A DNA stretch of 17,486 bases from CAYRMV01 sp964425255 (GTDB lineage Bacteria; Bacteroidota; Bacteroidia; Flavobacteriales_D; Crocinitomicaceae), in the NCBI GenBank assembly GCA_964425255.1, contig CAYRMV010000067.1, positions 1 through 17,486 of the forward strand, written 5' to 3'. The number at the start of each line of letters is the position of its first letter. Position 1 is the stretch's first letter. The notes beneath the pieces were generated by a model that saw only the letters and a program-made list of their open reading frames with translations, did not search any database and had not been told where the DNA came from. Shown piece by piece: positions 14,629 to 17,486 of the stretch. The position numbers and the translations under genes are program-made.

Positions 14629-15660
14629 ATGAAATATTGGATTTGCATTGGTATTATTGGTAATTTTTTGGGTTTACATGCTCAAATTGGTGGAAATACA
14701 ACCTATGCTATTTTAGACTTGCCCATTTCTGCTCGTTCAATTGGTTTGGGAAGTGATTTTATCACTGCACGTGATCAAGATCTTAATTTAACCATTGCTA
14801 ACCCTGCACTTTACAACCAACAAATGCATCGAAACATTGGTTTTAATCACGGTTTCCTAGCAGGAATGAATTTTGGAATGCTCGGTTATGCCCGAAATTT
14901 CAAAAACCAAATCACGGGTGGAATGCATTTGCGCTACATGAGCTATGGAAAAATGACTCAACGGGATGAAGCTGGAAATGAATTAGGAACTTTTTCACCA
15001 GGAGAATTCATTCTGACAACAGGTGCTTCCAAACAACTCAATCCGCAAATTGCCGTTGGTGCAAATATCAATTTATTGTACTCACAACTAGAAACATACA
15101 ATTCTCTTGGAGCATCTATTGATTTGGCGGGTGTCTATGAATTAGAAAAAGCCAATTTATTAATTACCGCTATTGCTAAAAACGTGGGATATCAATTTGA
15201 TACGTATGTAAAAGGCAATCGAGCATCTCTTCCAACTGATTTTCAATTGGGAATTTCACATAAACTAAAGCATGCTCCTTTTCGTTTTTCTCTTGTTGCA
15301 CATCATTTAAACAAATGGGATTTGACCTATAACGATCCAAGTGCAAAACCAACTATCGATCCATTAACAGGTGATACCATCCCTGTTCCTGTAGCTGGTT
15401 TTGGAGAAAAATTAGCCCGACATTTCACGTATCAAACAGAAATCATCATGGGTAAGTCTGTTCATTTACGGGTTGCTTTTGATTACCACAAGCGAAAAGA
15501 AATGAGCTTGGTTGCACGGCCTGGTTTAGCTGGATTCTCATTTGGTTTAGGCATGTATTTCAAACGATTTAGTCTAGACTATGGATTTTTAATCCACTCA
15601 GCCGCAGGTTACACAAACGGATTCACACTTACTACGAATTTAGATAAATGGAAAAAATAA
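14629..15660 (+). CDS. porQ: Type IX secretion system protein PorQ
   Basis: PorQ is an outer-membrane barrel protein of the Bacteroidota type IX secretion system, associated with the cell-surface attachment machinery with PorU, PorV and PorZ. From the ATG at 14629 the 343-residue protein begins with a signal peptide ending GLHAQ, then the family's GGNTTYAILDLPISARSIGL, followed by a PorV/PorQ-like barrel (ANPALYN, GFNHGFLAGMNFGMLGYA) and a glycine-rich GLAGFSFGLGMYF near the end. An ATG at 14584 would place 15 charged residues before the signal peptide and sits at the promoter, so it is rejected. It overlaps the next gene by 13 bp; porQ near cmk is a common arrangement in the phylum. Confidence 0.88.
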   Translation: MKYWICIGIIGNFLGLHAQIGGNTTYAILDLPISARSIGLGSDFITARDQDLNLTIANPALYNQQMHRNIGFNHGFLAGMNFGMLGYARNFKNQITGGMHLRYMSYGKMTQRDEAGNELGTFSPGEFILTTGASKQLNPQIAVGANINLLYSQLETYNSLGASIDLAGVYELEKANLLITAIAKNVGYQFDTYVKGNRASLPTDFQLGISHKLKHAPFRFSLVAHHLNKWDLTYNDPSAKPTIDPLTGDTIPVPVAGFGEKLARHFTYQTEIIMGKSVHLRVAFDYHKRKEMSLVARPGLAGFSFGLGMYFKRFSLDYGFLIHSAAGYTNGFTLTTNLDKWKK

Positions 15661-16274
15661 TCCTTGGAACAGGAATTGTACTACTATCTTGTTTCTCTCT
15701 TTTTGCCCAAAAAGATCGCTTTTCAACTCCGGGTGGGGGTTTTTGGCTGGGTGGTAGATCCACTCTAAGTAGTTTCAATGATCATCCCGATGAAAAAAAT
15801 GGATTGGGTGTCGGCGGACAATTTCGGATTCGCTTAGCGGAACGATTAAACACCGAATGGTTTTTCGATTATTTGAATTCTGATTTAGGAAACTATGCCT
15901 CTCGACGTGACTTTCACATTGGTTGGAGTGTCATGTATGATTTGCTTCCTCCTTCGCCAACGCACAAACTTCAACCTTATGCTTTGGCAGGCCATTGTTT
16001 TGATTATACACAAATAAGAGGCAGAAAACCAGGAGATATGACTGCCAAACGCTTGAGTTCTGCTGTTCAAGGTGGATTGGGAACTTATTGGCATCTTTCT
16101 CCCAAAATTAACATGAGTTTATCTGCTCAATACATGATTCACTTGGGTAAACATCTTCATGGGCATCTCAAAGACGACGGCAGTTTTCATATCCACGAAG
16201 AAGCTCGAAATGGATTAGAAGGACATTTACTCTTTACCCTTAGTTTTAATTATAAACTTGCAGAATTATGGTAA
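15648..16274 (+). CDS. Small outer-membrane beta-barrel protein
   Basis: The 208-residue protein has a signal peptide (MEKIILGTGIVLLSCFSLFA, cleavage before Gln21). It then has alternating hydrophobic/polar strands rich in Gly and aromatics (FWLGGRSTLSS, GVGGQFRIRLAERLNTEWFF, FHIGWSVMYDLLPP, LQPYALAGHC, GGLGTYWHL, MSLSAQYMIHLG, LEGHLLFTLSFNYKLAELW). A terminal aromatic (Trp208) fits outer-membrane insertion. A His-rich stretch HLGKHLHGHLKDDGSFHIHE lies at about 165-184. It overlaps porQ by 13 bp and the next gene by 7 bp, so all three are likely translated together. An eight-strand OmpA-like fold is inference; no role is known. Confidence 0.8.
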   Translation: MEKIILGTGIVLLSCFSLFAQKDRFSTPGGGFWLGGRSTLSSFNDHPDEKNGLGVGGQFRIRLAERLNTEWFFDYLNSDLGNYASRRDFHIGWSVMYDLLPPSPTHKLQPYALAGHCFDYTQIRGRKPGDMTAKRLSSAVQGGLGTYWHLSPKINMSLSAQYMIHLGKHLHGHLKDDGSFHIHEEARNGLEGHLLFTLSFNYKLAELW

Positions 16275-16822
16275 AATACCTGTTTATTGTTTTCTTTTCT
16301 TTCGCAAGTTTTTCACAAGAAACGTTTGTAAAACCAGGTTTAGTTCGAGCAATTGCAACCATTTCCCCTTCATTGGGACTAGCTGAAGGACCAAACAACA
16401 TTTACCTCAACGGTGAGTTGGAAGTTTTTTTCAATTCACAAAATAGTATCCGTGGTGATGTATTTGCTCTTGTTGGTACAGAAGAATCGTGGAAAAATCT
16501 GAAACACAATCATTACTTAATGACAGGACCATCTTGGCATTTGGCTCGAAATCGTTGGGATCTTTTTGCCGGTTTTGAAACAGGAATCGTCTATACATCG
16601 TATGTTAATGTGTTTGCAAATACCTATCACCGCGATCAAATCAGTGGAGTTTACAGCGGTGTGGTTGGTGCGCAATTTTATGTTCATGACTATTTTCATT
16701 TTTTTGTTAGTACACGCTACATTCACAACTTGTATCGAGGTTATATGACAGGAACAAAAAATTTGAGCGAATTAACACTTTCGGCAGGACTCGGATTTCA
16801 AATACAGACGAAAAAAAACTAA
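16268..16822 (+). CDS. Second small outer-membrane barrel protein
   Basis: The 184-residue protein has a short signal peptide (MVKYLFIVFFSFASFS, cleavage before Gln17). Amphipathic strands typical of a small barrel follow: LNGELEVFFNSQNSIRGDVF (46-65), HYLMTGPSWHL, WDLFAGFETGIVYTS, SGVYSGVVGAQFYVH, FHFFVSTRYIHNLYRGYMTG and LTLSAGLGFQIQ. It overlaps the previous barrel gene by 7 bp and ends 27 bp before cmk. It is not an obvious duplicate of its neighbour but has the same size class and location. I cannot name a family; a link to PorQ or envelope assembly is inferred only from the operon. Confidence 0.78.
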   Translation: MVKYLFIVFFSFASFSQETFVKPGLVRAIATISPSLGLAEGPNNIYLNGELEVFFNSQNSIRGDVFALVGTEESWKNLKHNHYLMTGPSWHLARNRWDLFAGFETGIVYTSYVNVFANTYHRDQISGVYSGVVGAQFYVHDYFHFFVSTRYIHNLYRGYMTGTKNLSELTLSAGLGFQIQTKKN

Positions 16823-16837
16823 TTCCTTCGAAAATCT

Positions 16838-16845
16838 TATCTTTG
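16838..16845 (+). promoter_or_regulatory. -7 element of cmk
   Basis: A perfect TATCTTTG ends exactly 4 nt before the cmk ATG at 16850, in the 27-bp gap after the barrel gene. This gives cmk its own start, predicted leaderless, in addition to any read-through from porQ. No TTG at the -33 position. Confidence 0.6.
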
Positions 16846-16849
16846 CAGA

Positions 16850-17486
16850 ATGAGTTCAAAGAAAATCACGATCGCTATTGATGGCTATTCATCCTGCGGA
16901 AAAAGTACATTAGCAAAAGCATTAGCCAATCATTTTGGATACATCTTTATTGATACTGGAGCGATGTATCGTGCAGTTACTCTTTTTGCTATGCGAAATA
17001 AATTAGTCGGTCACGATTTTCTGAAAAAAGAAGAACTTATTGATCAATTAAATCAAATTTCACTTCGATTTGAACGAAATTCAGATTCGGAAAAATTAGA
17101 AATCCTTCTAAATGGTGAAGCAGTTGAAAATGAAATTCGTTCCATGGAGGTGAGTAATTTGGTGAGTAAAGTTTCTACCATCAAAGAAGTGCGTGAAAAG
17201 CTCGTTTTGGAACAACAAGCAATGGGAAAGGAAGGCGGTGTAATTATGGATGGTCGTGATATTGGATCGGTTGTTTTTCCTCATGCAGAGTTAAAACTAT
17301 TTATCACTGCTGATCCCGATATCCGAGCAAAAAGGCGTTTTGATGAACTAAAACAAAAAGGCGATTCTGTTTCACTAGAAGAAGTAAAATCAAATTTACT
17401 AGCCCGCGATTTAGAAGATTCAACCCGAAAAGAAAGTCCTTTGATTCAAACAAATGACGCACGAGTGATTGACAACAGCCATCTCA
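16850..17486 (+). CDS. cmk: (d)CMP kinase, 3' end outside the window
   Basis: Cytidylate kinase phosphorylates CMP and dCMP with ATP in pyrimidine nucleotide recycling and is cytosolic. 212 codons are visible of a family usually around 220-235 residues, so only the C-terminal end is cut. Visible features: P-loop IDGYSSCGKSTLAK (9-22), FIDTGAMYRAVTLFA (33-47) for substrate binding, MDGRDIGSVVFP (131-142, the CMP-specific GRDIG), LFITADPDIRAKRR (147-160) and RDLEDSTRKESPL (181-193) of the lid and nucleotide site. The start at 16850 follows a -7 element by 4 nt and fits the family N-terminus. Confidence 0.95.
   Translation, partial: MSSKKITIAIDGYSSCGKSTLAKALANHFGYIFIDTGAMYRAVTLFAMRNKLVGHDFLKKEELIDQLNQISLRFERNSDSEKLEILLNGEAVENEIRSMEVSNLVSKVSTIKEVREKLVLEQQAMGKEGGVIMDGRDIGSVVFPHAELKLFITADPDIRAKRRFDELKQKGDSVSLEEVKSNLLARDLEDSTRKESPLIQTNDARVIDNSHL

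Noticed and set aside
1..17486. CRISPR array, tRNA genes, insertion sequences or phage genes
   Set aside because: No regularly spaced repeats, no cloverleaf sequences ending in CCA-type stems, no transposase or integrase motifs and no long terminal inverted repeats were seen.

Overview
The window looks like a piece of Bacteroidota chromosome, most likely Flavobacteriales. Crocinitomicaceae/Fluviicola-like is only a guess. The support is low G+C, promoters of the Bacteroidota TAnnTTTG type, almost no Shine-Dalgarno sequences, porQ of the type IX secretion system next to cmk, and several families typical of the phylum (BT_3928-type DoxX protein, DUF1599, DUF5522). No tRNA, rRNA, CRISPR array, insertion sequence or prophage gene was seen. 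Most genes are ordinary chromosomal genes; the accessory-looking parts are 5.1-5.7 kb and 6.9-9.1 kb.

Left part (1-5081): a tight minus-strand cluster reads DUF1599 repeat protein, DoxX/BT_3928 membrane protein, tpiA, prmA, with 0-2 bp between genes, followed after 59 bp by the start of a secreted protein cut by the window edge. Folate gene folP diverges from it with only 21 bp between start codons. The place where cdaA (diadenylate cyclase) commonly follows folP in this phylum instead holds a truncated YhcG/DUF1016 N-terminal domain.

Middle (5652-11234): a D-cysteine desulfhydrase/ACC deaminase-like enzyme diverges from a small Cys-rich DUF5522 protein. A 480-bp gene-free stretch follows, with an inverted repeat, a decayed-looking reading frame and a ~116-nt structured RNA-like element. 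Then comes a minus-strand three-gene operon: a PlsC-like acyltransferase, a HipA-like kinase and a DUF3037 protein, all overlapping. Divergent from it is a membrane-anchored protein of unknown function, which converges on a BtuF-like metal/corrin-binding protein lacking a signal peptide.

Right part (11257-17486): cystathionine beta-synthase with its own -7 element and a strong terminator; a two-gene unit of an MFS transporter and a small membrane protein; then a plus-strand run porQ, two overlapping small outer-membrane barrel genes, and cmk (cut by the window end).

Four genes (the D-cysteine desulfhydrase-like gene, DUF5522, acyltransferase, cmk) have a -7 element ending exactly 4 nt before the ATG, which predicts leaderless transcripts. 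The best leads for something undescribed are the acyltransferase/HipA-like/DUF3037 operon, the structured element at 7149-7264, and the two barrel proteins tied to porQ.
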